From positions 1 through 64,000 of the forward strand of contig JAJFUB010000102.1 of NCBI GenBank assembly GCA_021372615.1: a stretch of 64,000 nucleotides of DNA, written 5' to 3'. Within the stretch, counting starts at the first letter, position 1. Each line of letters begins with the position of its first letter. Below the pieces are notes generated by a model, which saw nothing but the letters and a program-made list of their open reading frames with translations, ran no database searches and was not told the origin of the DNA. Source of the stretch: a bacterium (GTDB lineage: Bacteria > Armatimonadota > Zipacnadia > Zipacnadales > UBA11051). This document shows positions 29,425 through 38,559 of the stretch, piece by piece. A program made the translations under genes and the position numbers.

Positions 29425-30198
29425 CTACTGGACCGACAGCCCCATCGCCTTCATGTTGTCGAAGCTGATCTTGACACTGTCGAGGCTGTCGCCCGGGCAG
29501 ACGTCCTGCTCGACGATGCAGTACTGCACGTCGTGCGCGCGGCAGGCGGCGATGATGCTCGCCCAGTCCAGGTTGCCCTCCCCCACCTCGGCGAAGAACT
29601 GCTTCATGTCCGGCGAGATGCCCATGTCCTTGAAGTGGACCAACGGCGTGCGGTCGGCCAGCTTGGTGATGTAGGCCACGGGGCTGCCGCCGCCGTGCTG
29701 CACCCAGTACACGTCCAGCTCGTTGTGCACGAAGCGCGGGTCGGAGTTCTCACACAGGATGTCGAGGCCGGTCTTGCCGTCGAATTTGGCCAGCTCGAAG
29801 CTGTGGTTGTGGTAGCAGAAGCTCATGCCGGCGGCGGCGAGCTTCTCCCCCACCTCGTTGGCCAGCTTGGCAAAGGTCGCGAAGCCCTCGCCGGAGCTGC
29901 GGTACTCGCCGGGCATGCCACCGATGCCGGGGAACTTGCAGCCCAGCGTCTCGTGGTCGGCGATGACCTGCGCGATGTCGCTCTGCATATCGGCGAAGCT
30001 GCAGTGGGTGGAGCAGGCGGTCAGACCGTTGGCGTCGAGCAGCTTCTTCATCTTGGCGACGCCGGTGACGCCCCAGCCGCAGACCTCCACGTACTTGTAG
30101 CCGATCTTGGCGACGGTCTTGAGGGTCTTGGCGACGTCCTCGGCGGTCTGCATATGGTCGCGGACCGTGTAGAGCTGAAGTGCGATGCGGCAACTCAT
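29425..30198 (-). CDS. Sugar phosphate isomerase/epimerase, paralogue A
   Basis: A 257-residue xylose-isomerase-like TIM barrel. It opens with the characteristic IALQLYTVRD; metal- and substrate-site motifs include ACSTHCSF, FCYHNHSFE, VHNELDVYWVQHGG, VHFKDM and YCIVEQDVC. It lacks a signal peptide. ATG 30198 has AAGGAG upstream; a longer frame to 30267 is unlikely. It is closely similar to the product of 31389-32156 over its whole length, and the two flank a prepilin and a small regulatory-domain protein on the same strand. Likely acts on an inositol- or ketose-type sugar; substrate unknown. Confidence 0.88.
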   Translation of the reverse strand: MSCRIALQLYTVRDHMQTAEDVAKTLKTVAKIGYKYVEVCGWGVTGVAKMKKLLDANGLTACSTHCSFADMQSDIAQVIADHETLGCKFPGIGGMPGEYRSSGEGFATFAKLANEVGEKLAAAGMSFCYHNHSFELAKFDGKTGLDILCENSDPRFVHNELDVYWVQHGGGSPVAYITKLADRTPLVHFKDMGISPDMKQFFAEVGEGNLDWASIIAACRAHDVQYCIVEQDVCPGDSLDSVKISFDNMKAMGLSVQ

Positions 30199-30282
30199 GG
30201 TGTGTCTCTCCTTGTCATGTCCGGGCGCAACCGCACCCGCGTTTCTCCTGTGGTGGCACGAGTTCATCGCGCCTGGGTACCG

Positions 30283-30552
30283 TCAGGTGGCACACTTGCT
30301 GCAGACCCTTACCTCCTGTCCAGGCTGGGTCACCGTCAGCGGCGTCGGGCAGCCGCCGTTGACGAGCAGTGTGTAGCTGCCTGGCGGCAGGTTCGCTATC
30401 ACATAGCCATTCGCGTCAGTGACGACCTCGAAGACCACGACGCTCCCCCTGAGGATGCTGATCCTCTGTGGCCCTGTTGCCGGCACACATTCCCCGGCGG
30501 CTGTCTCCCGGCAGATCCGGAGTGGGACCATGCCTCGGGTCTGGCTGCTCAT
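30283..30552 (-). CDS. Small carboxypeptidase-regulatory-like (CarD_reg/CnaB fold) protein
   Basis: An 89-residue protein whose segment VVVFEVVTDANGYVIANLPPGSYTLLVNG matches the beta-sandwich signature of carboxypeptidase-regulatory-like domains. It has Cys residues (CRETAAGEC, and CSKC at the C-terminus) that could pair or bind metal. No signal peptide is seen, which is odd for this fold. GGGAGG lies 6 bp before ATG 30552, supporting a real gene. It sits between the prepilin and isomerase paralogue A; its role is unknown. Confidence 0.7.
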   Translation of the reverse strand: MSSQTRGMVPLRICRETAAGECVPATGPQRISILRGSVVVFEVVTDANGYVIANLPPGSYTLLVNGGCPTPLTVTQPGQEVRVCSKCAT

Positions 30553-30618
30553 GTGTTGCCTCCCTTGCGTCCCCCTGGATGTGGGCCGGGGCGGTGGTGG
30601 GTGGCCAGGCGCCCTGCG

Positions 30619-31299
30619 TCAGTTCATGGCGGCGACGTTGTCATCGCGGACGGTCCACATGCCCGGCTCGGTGTCCTTCAGCCACTTGGCGTGGCCGTCA
30701 CAGAAGACGTAGTTGTTGCCGTCGTTGTGCTTGTCGGGGGTGCGGGGCAGACGGCCGACCTCGGTGAAGACCAGCGGGTCCGGGTCGCCGCTCCAGGCGC
30801 CGAAGATCTCCGGCCAGGTCGAGTCGCAGGCCACCAGCGTCTCGGCCGGCCGGGCGATTTCGCCGATGGGGCACCTGGACAGTGAAGTGCTGGCATACCT
30901 TCCGCGATTGGACGTGATGTTGAAAACGATGGCATAGGAGCCGTCGAGCGGGCTCGGGAGGCCCGGAGGGCGGCAACCACTGTAGGGAGTGGCCCACTTG
31001 AAGCTGGGGCAGAAGTTGATCTGCCAGTTATTGATGTAGGGCTGCAACACGTCTATGGGCCAGTACAGATCGCTGGACCCCGCGGCGCCGATGTAGAAGT
31101 ACGTCATGGGCAGGCGCTCATCGTAGTCCTGCAGGTAGGCCATGAGCCCAATGCCGATCTGCTTGACGTTCGACAGGCAGCTCGCCTGTCGAGCTTTCTC
31201 ACGGGCCTTGGCAAAGACCGGAAACAGGATGGCGGCCAGGATCGCGATGATCGCGATGACAACCAGCAACTCGATCAGTGTGAAGCCTCGACGGGTCAT
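30619..31299 (-). CDS. DUF1559-type prepilin-like protein
   Basis: A 226-residue type IV pilin-like protein. [10 protein letters not shown] is a class III prepilin signal (cleavage before F, Glu at +5), followed by the hydrophobic helix and [13 protein letters not shown] and [24 protein letters not shown]. The C-terminal half holds the typical DUF1559 ending [18 protein letters not shown]. Such proteins are greatly expanded in Planctomycetota and Armatimonadota and are exported by a type II/IV-pilus-like machine. Start ATG 31299 has AGGAGG upstream. It sits between two isomerase paralogues; no pilus assembly genes are near. Confidence 0.92.
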   Translation of the reverse strand: MTRRGFTLIELLVVIAIIAILAAILFPVFAKAREKARQASCLSNVKQIGIGLMAYLQDYDERLPMTYFYIGAAGSSDLYWPIDVLQPYINNWQINFCPSFKWATPYSGCRPPGLPSPLDGSYAIVFNITSNRGRYASTSLSRCPIGEIARPAETLVACDSTWPEIFGAWSGDPDPLVFTEVGRLPRTPDKHNDGNNYVFCDGHAKWLKDTEPGMWTVRDDNVAAMN

Positions 31300-31388
31300 G
31301 GGGTCTGCCTCCTGCGTGATGGTAGAGACAATTCGTCCTTCGACGCCCCTCCCTCGCCTCCTGCCACAGTTGCCGAGGCCCCCTGCCC

Positions 31389-32156
31389 CTACTCCACGCC
31401 CATCGCCTTCAGGTTGTCGAAGCTGATCTTGAGGCTGTCGAACGGGTCGCGCTCGCACACGTCCTGCTCGACGATGTACCACTCGATCTGGGCGGCTTCG
31501 CAGGCGGCGATGATGCCGGCCCAATCCAGGTTGCCCTGCCCGATCTCACAGTAGTACTGCTTGCGGTCGCCGGTGATGCGCATGTCCTTGAAGTGGATGA
31601 CCGGCAGCCTGCCCGCGCACTTGTTGATCCACGCCACGGGGCTGGCGCCGCCGTGCTGCACCCAGTACGTGTCCAGCTCGAACTGGAAACCGACCGGGTC
31701 GCTGTCGCCGAAGAGGATGTCCATCCCGCGCGTGTCGCCGAAGTGCTGGAACTCCTGGCTGTGGTTGTGGTACACGAACGTCATGCCGGCTTCCTGCAGC
31801 TTCAAGCCCACCGCCGAGGCGTCCTTGGCGAACTCGCGGTAGCCGTCGGCGCTGCCGGTGTAGCGGGCACTCATGCCGCCGACGCCGGGGTACTTGCAGC
31901 CATAGGCCTGGTGGTCGGCGATCACGCCCGGCAGGTCCTCGACCATGCGGTCGAAGCTGACGTGGGTCGAGCAGATGGTGAGGCCGTTGTCGTCGCACAC
32001 CTGGCGCAGCTCGGCGGGGTCCATCGGGCCGAGGGCCGAGAGCTGCACGGCCTCATAGCCGATGGCCGCGACCTTCGCCATCGTCTGCTTGATGTCATCG
32101 GGGGTCTTGGTGAAGTCACGGACGGTATAGAGCTGAGCGGCGATCTGTGAAGCCAT
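31389..32156 (-). CDS. Sugar phosphate isomerase/epimerase, paralogue B
   Basis: A 255-residue TIM-barrel protein, paralogue of the product of 29425-30198. Both share QLYTVRD, CSTH.SF, YHNHS, YWVQHGG, HFKDM, GNLDWA.IIAAC, IVEQDVC and KISFDN. This copy begins [21 protein letters not shown] lies 5 bp before ATG 32156; the longer frame to 32336 is in the leader. The pair may act on related sugars or one may have diverged. It is divergent from the membrane acyltransferase gene. Confidence 0.88.
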   Translation of the reverse strand: MASQIAAQLYTVRDFTKTPDDIKQTMAKVAAIGYEAVQLSALGPMDPAELRQVCDDNGLTICSTHVSFDRMVEDLPGVIADHQAYGCKYPGVGGMSARYTGSADGYREFAKDASAVGLKLQEAGMTFVYHNHSQEFQHFGDTRGMDILFGDSDPVGFQFELDTYWVQHGGASPVAWINKCAGRLPVIHFKDMRITGDRKQYYCEIGQGNLDWAGIIAACEAAQIEWYIVEQDVCERDPFDSLKISFDNLKAMGVE

Positions 32157-32305
32157 GGGGGCCTCCTGATGGGTGGATGCTGGGTCATTCGCCGCTGGGG
32201 CAACGGGAACCTTCGCGGAGCAGGTCTCCGGTGCGCGTTGCGGGAATAGAGGCAGTATTGGCGCGCACTCTTGGCGCCGGCCACGCGCATGGAGGGCCGA
32301 CCGGC

Positions 32306-33346
32306 ATGGCTCACGCCACCGCCAGCGTTGCCGCACGACCAGACGCTCGGCCGCGGGTCCTGTTCATTGACGTCTTCAAGGGTCTGCTGGTCCTGGGGAT
32401 GATCTACGGCCACGCGGCGTGCCTGCTCGGTGTGCGTGAGGTGTCCGTGGCCCGCGCCGTCATGGGCATCCTGAGCGTGTTTACGTTCCCGGGGTTCCTG
32501 TTCTGCTTCGGGTATGCCACCGACCTGGCCTACCTGAGCCGGCCTCTGGGGCAGGTCTGGCGGCGCCTGCTCGTGACTGGCCTGCGGATTCTCTTGGCCT
32601 TCTACATCTCGGCGGCGTGCTTTCGCCTCTTGGTGTCCGAGACCGTGCTGTCGCCGGCGGTGCTGGGGCGTATCGTGACGCTCAGCGATGTGGCACCGTA
32701 TTCGGAGTTTCTGATCGCCTTTGCCCTCTACATGCTGCTGGCGCTGGTCTGCTTCAAGCCGATCAGGGCCCTGCTGGAGCGCCCGCCGCTGTTCTGGGGG
32801 CTGATGGTGGCCCTGCTGGGGACTACGTTGATCCCCTACGACCGCATCCGCTCGGTGCACCTGGGCTTGCTGATCGGGACCGCAGCAACGCCGACGTACC
32901 CGGTGGTGCAGTTCGCGCCCTACTTCCTGATTGGCGCCTTCTTCCACCGGCACCAACTTCGGGTCAGTGGCCGCGTCGTCGCTCTGAGCGCGATATGCTC
33001 ATCGGTCCTGACGACGTTCTATCTGTCAACACACGCCATTCCGTCGAACTACCCGCCCAGCCTGGTGTGGGTGTTGGGCGCGCCGCTGGCGTTGTGCCTG
33101 GTCTATCGCGCGTCAGACGCGCTGGCCGCCCGCCGTGGGGTGGTGCGCGACGCCATTCTGCGGTTTGGCCAGAATGCGCTGTTCGGTCTGCTGGCCAGCA
33201 ACCTGATGCTGTTCGCGCTGGAGCGGGTGTGGCCTGGCCATCAGCTTCAGCCGGCTGGGTATGTGATCGTGGCGGTGGCGCTGATCGTCGTCATCTACTA
33301 TCTCCTGCTCATCGTGCGCTTCGTCCCACCGCCGACCGGGGAGTAG
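32306..33346 (+). CDS. Acyltransferase-3/OpgC-like integral membrane protein
   Basis: A 346-residue protein with about ten membrane segments, opening with LFIDVFKGLLVLGMIYGHA, which resembles the start of acyltransferase family 3, OpgC or DUF1624 proteins (membrane enzymes that acylate glycans or lipids, or move acyl groups). HRHQLRVSG and a further His are in loops. No clear catalytic pair was pinned down, so the function is tentative. ATG 32306 has GGAGGG 9 bp upstream. The large ATPase gene begins 61 bp downstream on the same strand and may share the transcript. Confidence 0.65.
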   Translation: MAHATASVAARPDARPRVLFIDVFKGLLVLGMIYGHAACLLGVREVSVARAVMGILSVFTFPGFLFCFGYATDLAYLSRPLGQVWRRLLVTGLRILLAFYISAACFRLLVSETVLSPAVLGRIVTLSDVAPYSEFLIAFALYMLLALVCFKPIRALLERPPLFWGLMVALLGTTLIPYDRIRSVHLGLLIGTAATPTYPVVQFAPYFLIGAFFHRHQLRVSGRVVALSAICSSVLTTFYLSTHAIPSNYPPSLVWVLGAPLALCLVYRASDALAARRGVVRDAILRFGQNALFGLLASNLMLFALERVWPGHQLQPAGYVIVAVALIVVIYYLLLIVRFVPPPTGE

Positions 33347-33407
33347 CGCGCGACGGTCTGCAGGGGTACCGGGCCGGCCTGGCAGCCCGTCATCATAGGA
33401 ACTCACA

Positions 33408-36400
33408 ATGCGCATCTCTGAAGTCATCCGTCTCAAGCCACAGGCCGAGGGTATCAGTCTGCCGCGGTTGCAGGAACTGCGGGAGGCGCTGGACCGGGAG
33501 TCCGAGGACCTCAGCCTCCTGACCGGGGCGCAGGCCGGGGAGATCATCGAGCCGTACATCACCCCCACCGACCCGGCCAGCGACCCGCTGTACCGGTTCC
33601 TCAAGGGCATTGCGGGCAACGGCGGGCGTGGGGCGGGGCTGCTGGTGCGCGGGCCGCGCAGCAGCGGCAAGACGCACCTCCTGGCCGTGGCGGACCTGCT
33701 GCTGGAGTACCCCCGGGTGCGCCCGCTCATGGCGGCGACCCATGAAGGCTACGAGGCGCTGCTCAAGTCGCTGGAGCGGGTAGACCCGCTGCTGGTCGTG
33801 CCGGTGCCGCTGCAGGAGCACCGGGCCCACGACGAGCACCTCGAGGATGTCTTCTTCGACCGCACCGAGCAGGAACTGCTGCGCAATCGGCACGGCCTCT
33901 CGGTGCCCCTGTCCGAACACTCCTACGCCCTTGACCTGGTCGAGCGACACATCATCCCCCGGTACGGCGCCGAGCTGGATGCGCACGTCGCGCGTCTGCC
34001 GGGCTCCCAACGGTCGTGGCGCGATCTGCGCGACCGCAACCCCGCGGCGGCAGTAGCCGCCGCTCGGGCGTTCGCCCAGGACATCGGCTACCCGCTGGAC
34101 TTCCGCCAATCGCGCGTCGAGCGGCTGGCGCGGCTACTGGACATCATCAGCGACCGGCGCTTCCGCGGCATCGTGTGGCTGGTGGACGATCTGGGCCAGT
34201 TCCTGGCCGCCACCGGCCAGAAGGCCGTGCGCAATGACGCCGCCTTCCTGGAGTTCCTCGGCCAGCGCAGCAAGATCGCCCCACTGTACGTGCTGGCCAC
34301 CATGAACACGTCGCCGGACCAGACTGCCGGCATCGAGCCGTACATGCTGGCCAACATCCTCGACAACTACGAGGTGGTGGACCTCAGCGCCGCCGACATG
34401 CGGCGGGTGGCCCTGCAGCGCTCGGTCAGCGTCAGCGACGAGGGCCGGCTGCGGACGACCGTCGGCGAGGTATGGGATCAGTACCGGCAGGCCTGTGGAC
34501 GCGTCAGCTTCAGTGAGGAGGACCTGCAGGCATCGTACCCGCTGCATCCGCTCGCGCAGACCTGCCTGGAGTCGGTCTACAGCCGCTTCCTCAATGAGGC
34601 CGACGGGCTGGCGGACTTCCTGCAGGCCCTCAGCGCTTCGGGTGCCGGGGCAGTGATGGACCGCCAGGCCCACCAGTTGCTGTCCCTGCAGGAGATCCTG
34701 CAGCATGTCGCCGGGCGGCTGAGCGCCCACCCGCAGGCCGCACCGTACCTGCACGAGGCGCTCGAATACTACGTCCACAACGGCCCGCAGCTCTACGCCC
34801 CGAACCCCGACCTGCCGCTGATGCTGGCCCGCAGCCTGACCGCGCTCCGGCTGGGCAACCTGTCCGCGCCGCTGGACACGCTGGTCGAGACGATCGGGCT
34901 CGACGAGCAGGGGCGGGCGCGGGTGACTGTGGCGCAGGCGCGCGAGGCGTTGGAGCAGATGCGCCTGCGAGGGCGCTATGTGGATGTGCGCCGCGGCGCC
35001 ACACCTGAGGGGGACGCGTACTACATTGATGTCGAAACGAGCCTCACGGAGCTGGCCCGGCGGCAACTGGTGACGCTGAAGGCGTCGCTGGCCGATGACG
35101 ACCCGCGCGTGTGGGATGCGGCCACGTCCGCGACGTCGAGCGTGGTGCTGCCGCTGGCCGATCTGCAGGAGCCGCGCCTGCTCGAAGTGCCGTGGGCCAA
35201 CTCCGCGCGGGTGCTGCAGGCCCAGACGTGCTCGCTGACGAGCCTGTCCGGCGACCGGCTGGCGGCACGCTCCGCTGATCTGGCCGACAGCGGGACGGTC
35301 GAGGACATCCGGCTGCACATCGCCGAGATTCTGCGGGCAGGTGAGCAGCGCGGGGCCTGGCGTGATGCCGCCGGGATCCTGCCCCAGAACCGCTGGGCGG
35401 CCGGCGTGCTGGCCTGGCTGCCCCAGGAGCTGTCCTCCGAGGAGCTGGACCGCCTCAAGGAGTTCGCGGCGTGCCGGGCGCTGCTGCAGGCGCCCGGGGC
35501 GCACGTGGATACGCGCCTGCACGACCGCCTGCTCGAAGAGGCCTCGCGCCTGGGCAATGAGGTCCGGGCGATGATCGAGAACGCCTACATGGGCGGCGAG
35601 GTCGTGTCCGGGCAGGCGACGGTGGCGCGGGCAGCGGACCTGGCCGCCACGCGCGGCGACTGGCCGGCCACGCTGGCGGCCCTCGCCCACCCGGCGCTGG
35701 CGCGGCTGTATCCGAAGTACCGAGACATCGCGCCCCGGCAGGCGCTGGCCGCTGAGACCGCGCCGGGGATCGTGCGCCGCCTGCTCGGCCCTGACGGGCT
35801 GGTCTGGCCCGACGACTCCGACGCCGGCGACCTCGCGGGGAACGTGCTGGCGCCACTGCAACTGGTGCGGCGCGAGGGCGAGAGCTGGCGGCTGCAGGTG
35901 GAGCAGAGCGAAGCAGCCGGCGAGGTGATGGATCGCGTGCGCCGCCGCGACCAGACGCCCGAGCACCAGCCGGGCCGCCCCATGGCCTACCACGACCTGC
36001 AGCGGCACATGGCCAAGTCCGTCTTCGGGCTGCCACCGGCGCTGTATGAAGTGCTCGTGGCGGCGCTGATCCGCGCGGGCTATCTCGTGGCGCTCGACGG
36101 CGAGAGACAGATCATCCAGCTTCAGGACCTGGCCGGGTCGCTGGAGCGAACGGTGACGTATGTCGCGCGGGCGGCGCTGCTGAGCGTCGGCGAATGGCAA
36201 GACCTGACGCGGGCCACGCGGGTGCTGCTCGAGCGTATGGTGCCACGCGCCGACCATGCGCTGCAGACGGACATCTGGGAGGCGTTGCGCACCGCCCGCG
36301 AGGAGCGGACCCACGAGCTGGCGCGGCTGCGGCGACTCGTCGAGGCGCTGTGGCAGCGGCTGGGGCAGGAGCCCGTCCAGTGGCGCGAGACCATGCAGGC

Positions 36401-37412
36401 CCTGGCAGAGCTGCAGCAGGTGTACGATGCCCTCGACCCCAACGTGCTGCCCGCGCAGAGCCTGGCGCGCTTCCTGGATGCGGTGCGCCCGCTGCTGCAG
36501 GGGACGCCCAGCCGGCTGTCTCAGTTGCTGCGCGAGGTCCAGGCCCTGGAGCTGTTCTTCAGCCGCACCGCCGAGGATGTCGTCACGATCTACGACTACC
36601 TGCGCAGCCCGGAACTGGCCGAAGTGCCGGACCCGGACTTCCAGAACCGGCGCGGGCAACTGCTCACGCTCATTGACGGCGGCGAGAGCCTCATTGCCGA
36701 TGAGACGGCCTTCCGGCGGCTGGTGCAGATCATCCTCTCGATCTACAAGCGCCGCTATATCGCGTGGCACACGCGCTGCTACCGGATGTCGGTGTTCGAC
36801 AAGTACCGCACGCTCAAGTCCGCGCCGGAACTGCGGGTGCTGGCGCACCTGGAGCGGCTGAGCATCAAGCCGCACCACGAGGGGGCGCATGCCGTCGAAC
36901 TGGTCGAGGCCCAGGAAGCCCGGCGGTGTGCGTTCCCCGGGCTGCACGAGGCGCTCGACCAGGCGCCGACATGCCCCCAGTGCCATCTGCGCCTGGACGA
37001 GGAGCCGGAGTTGGTCCCGCTGGAGGAGATCAAGGCGCTGGCGGACCAGGAGGTGGCCGGGTACGTGGTCGAGCTGCGCCGCCCCGCCTTCCAGACAGCC
37101 CTGCGTGCCTATGCCGAGGCGCTGCCTCAGCGCGGCGAGCTCGCCACGCGTCTGGAGCAACTGGCCAACCTGGGCGAGAACCCGCCGGCGCGCACGCTGC
37201 TCTCCATCCTGACCGACGAGGTCATCATCCATCTGAACCGCGTCTTGTCGGGCCAGCAGGTCAGGCCGCGCAACTTCGGGCAGCTACGCACGGTCCTGGC
37301 GGGGCGTACGCTCAGCCGGGAGGAAGCCCAGCAGCTCTTCCAGAAGTGGCTGGAGGGTGAGGACGGCGAGCGCGGGGACGAACGTGACGAAGTGATACAC
37401 GTCGAGCCATAA
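33408..37412 (+). CDS. Large P-loop ATPase, PglY/DUF6079-like
   Basis: A 1,334-residue cytoplasmic protein with an N-terminal AAA-type ATPase: Walker A GPRSSGKT (residues 82-89) and Walker B IVWLVDDLG (D260-D261), followed by YPLHPLAQTCLESVYSRF and long helical regions. A zinc-finger-like patch lies near the C-terminus (C1174, CPQCH at 1189-1193). Size, P-loop context and this finger resemble the BREX ATPases PglY/BrxC and DUF6079 proteins; this is recognition from memory, not a search. None of the usual BREX genes (PglX methyltransferase, PglZ phosphatase, BrxL) is nearby, so a defence role is uncertain. The preceding gene on the strand is a membrane acyltransferase. Confidence 0.6.
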   Translation: MRISEVIRLKPQAEGISLPRLQELREALDRESEDLSLLTGAQAGEIIEPYITPTDPASDPLYRFLKGIAGNGGRGAGLLVRGPRSSGKTHLLAVADLLLEYPRVRPLMAATHEGYEALLKSLERVDPLLVVPVPLQEHRAHDEHLEDVFFDRTEQELLRNRHGLSVPLSEHSYALDLVERHIIPRYGAELDAHVARLPGSQRSWRDLRDRNPAAAVAAARAFAQDIGYPLDFRQSRVERLARLLDIISDRRFRGIVWLVDDLGQFLAATGQKAVRNDAAFLEFLGQRSKIAPLYVLATMNTSPDQTAGIEPYMLANILDNYEVVDLSAADMRRVALQRSVSVSDEGRLRTTVGEVWDQYRQACGRVSFSEEDLQASYPLHPLAQTCLESVYSRFLNEADGLADFLQALSASGAGAVMDRQAHQLLSLQEILQHVAGRLSAHPQAAPYLHEALEYYVHNGPQLYAPNPDLPLMLARSLTALRLGNLSAPLDTLVETIGLDEQGRARVTVAQAREALEQMRLRGRYVDVRRGATPEGDAYYIDVETSLTELARRQLVTLKASLADDDPRVWDAATSATSSVVLPLADLQEPRLLEVPWANSARVLQAQTCSLTSLSGDRLAARSADLADSGTVEDIRLHIAEILRAGEQRGAWRDAAGILPQNRWAAGVLAWLPQELSSEELDRLKEFAACRALLQAPGAHVDTRLHDRLLEEASRLGNEVRAMIENAYMGGEVVSGQATVARAADLAATRGDWPATLAALAHPALARLYPKYRDIAPRQALAAETAPGIVRRLLGPDGLVWPDDSDAGDLAGNVLAPLQLVRREGESWRLQVEQSEAAGEVMDRVRRRDQTPEHQPGRPMAYHDLQRHMAKSVFGLPPALYEVLVAALIRAGYLVALDGERQIIQLQDLAGSLERTVTYVARAALLSVGEWQDLTRATRVLLERMVPRADHALQTDIWEALRTAREERTHELARLRRLVEALWQRLGQEPVQWRETMQALAELQQVYDALDPNVLPAQSLARFLDAVRPLLQGTPSRLSQLLREVQALELFFSRTAEDVVTIYDYLRSPELAEVPDPDFQNRRGQLLTLIDGGESLIADETAFRRLVQIILSIYKRRYIAWHTRCYRMSVFDKYRTLKSAPELRVLAHLERLSIKPHHEGAHAVELVEAQEARRCAFPGLHEALDQAPTCPQCHLRLDEEPELVPLEEIKALADQEVAGYVVELRRPAFQTALRAYAEALPQRGELATRLEQLANLGENPPARTLLSILTDEVIIHLNRVLSGQQVRPRNFGQLRTVLAGRTLSREEAQQLFQKWLEGEDGERGDERDEVIHVEP

Positions 37413-37448
37413 CCACGGGGGCACTCGTTATCTTACAGGAGGAAGCAC

Positions 37449-38447
37449 ATGTCGGAAGTCCGGGTCGGTCTGCAGGGCTGTGGCGGGATGGGCAAGGGGC
37501 TCGTCAGCCAACTCATCACCATCGAGGGCGCGAAGCTGGTCGCCGGGGCCGATTGCTTCGAGGAGAGCCGCGCCAAGTTCGCCGAGGAGCACAACGTCCC
37601 TGTCTTCGAGAGCCTGTCGGACATGCTGGCGAATGGCGGCGTGGATGCGGTCATCGTGGCCACGCCGAACAACTTCCATGCGCCCAACACCATTGAGGTC
37701 GCGCAGGCCGGCAAGCACGTCTTTTGTGAGAAGCCCATGGCCCTGACGCTGCAGGACTGCCAGGCCATGATTGACGCCTGCAAGCAGGCGGGCGTCAAGC
37801 TGCAGATCGGCCAGGTGCTGCGCTACATCCCGGACTTCCGGACGGCCATCGAGCTGGTGCGCCAGGGCGACCTGGGGCAGCCCCGGCATGGCTTGATCTG
37901 CCGCTACTCGGCCCCCCGACCCGACTGGGGCCACACCTGGCGGGACGACCCGGAGAAGGTCGGCCACTACCTGTTCGAGGTCTCGGTGCATGAGATTGAC
38001 TTCATGCGCTGCGTGTTCGGCAAGCCGGTCGCGGTGAGCGGCTGGGATGTGGCGCTGCACGGCGATGACCGGCTCTGGGCTCGCGCCACCACCGGCGCCG
38101 TCGAGTTCGAGGGCGGCGGGATGTGCCTCATCATCGAGGGCATGTTCAATCCCATCGGCCGCACCGAGGTGGAGATCTCCGGCAGCGAGGGCGCGGTGCG
38201 CTTCCAGTGGGGCAAGCAGTTCCAGTACAAGTCCATCAGCGGCCAGGGCGACTGGGAGAAGCCGTCGGCGGAGCTGGCGGTCGGCGGCGAGGACGGCCGG
38301 CGGCGCGAGCTGCGCGAGTGGATCGAGGCCATCGCCAACGACACGCCCGCCACGATCCCCGGCGAGGAGGGCAAGGCCAACATCGAGCTGGCCCTGGCGA
38401 TCCTGGAGTCCAGCAAGCGCCAGTCACGGGTCGAGTTGCCGCTCTGA
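37449..38447 (+). CDS. Gfo/Idh/MocA-family oxidoreductase (first)
   Basis: A 332-residue NAD(P)-dependent sugar or inositol dehydrogenase-like protein. The Rossmann motif is GLQGCGGMG (residues 8-16), the family signature CEKPMAL places the catalytic-site Lys near residue 96, and the C-terminal alpha/beta domain has GHYLFEVSVHEIDFMRCVFG with the active-site Asp/His region. Substrate is unknown. AGGAGG lies before ATG 37449. The acyl-CoA synthetase follows after about 110 bp of hairpin-rich sequence. Confidence 0.9.
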   Translation: MSEVRVGLQGCGGMGKGLVSQLITIEGAKLVAGADCFEESRAKFAEEHNVPVFESLSDMLANGGVDAVIVATPNNFHAPNTIEVAQAGKHVFCEKPMALTLQDCQAMIDACKQAGVKLQIGQVLRYIPDFRTAIELVRQGDLGQPRHGLICRYSAPRPDWGHTWRDDPEKVGHYLFEVSVHEIDFMRCVFGKPVAVSGWDVALHGDDRLWARATTGAVEFEGGGMCLIIEGMFNPIGRTEVEISGSEGAVRFQWGKQFQYKSISGQGDWEKPSAELAVGGEDGRRRELREWIEAIANDTPATIPGEEGKANIELALAILESSKRQSRVELPL

Positions 38448-38458
38448 GAGAGCACCTG

Positions 38459-38534
38459 TGGGGCGGGAGCTTGTGCCCCGCCCATGCCGTCTGAGTGATG
38501 CCCTGTGGGGCGGGGTACAAGCCCCCGCCCTACA
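38459..38534. repeat. Two GC-rich hairpin repeats
   Basis: Two related palindromes, TGTGGGGCGGG...CCCGCCC (38457-38483) and TGTGGGGCGGGG...CCCCGCCCTACA (38504-38534), both with a short spacer containing CTTGT or ACAAG. They fill the gap between the oxidoreductase and the acyl-CoA synthetase and belong to the window's general class of GC-rich palindromes. Confidence 0.7.
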
Positions 38535-38559
38535 GTCGTTTCTTCAGGAGAACCCACTC

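Noticed and set aside
34134-37232. 1,032-codon minus-strand open frame opposite the large ATPase
   Set aside because: The plus-strand gene has Walker A and B motifs; the minus-strand translation shows no domain.
33408-37412. Complete BREX or other defence island
   Set aside because: No methyltransferase, PglZ-type phosphatase, Lon-like BrxL or nuclease gene is adjacent, so only an orphan ATPase can be claimed.
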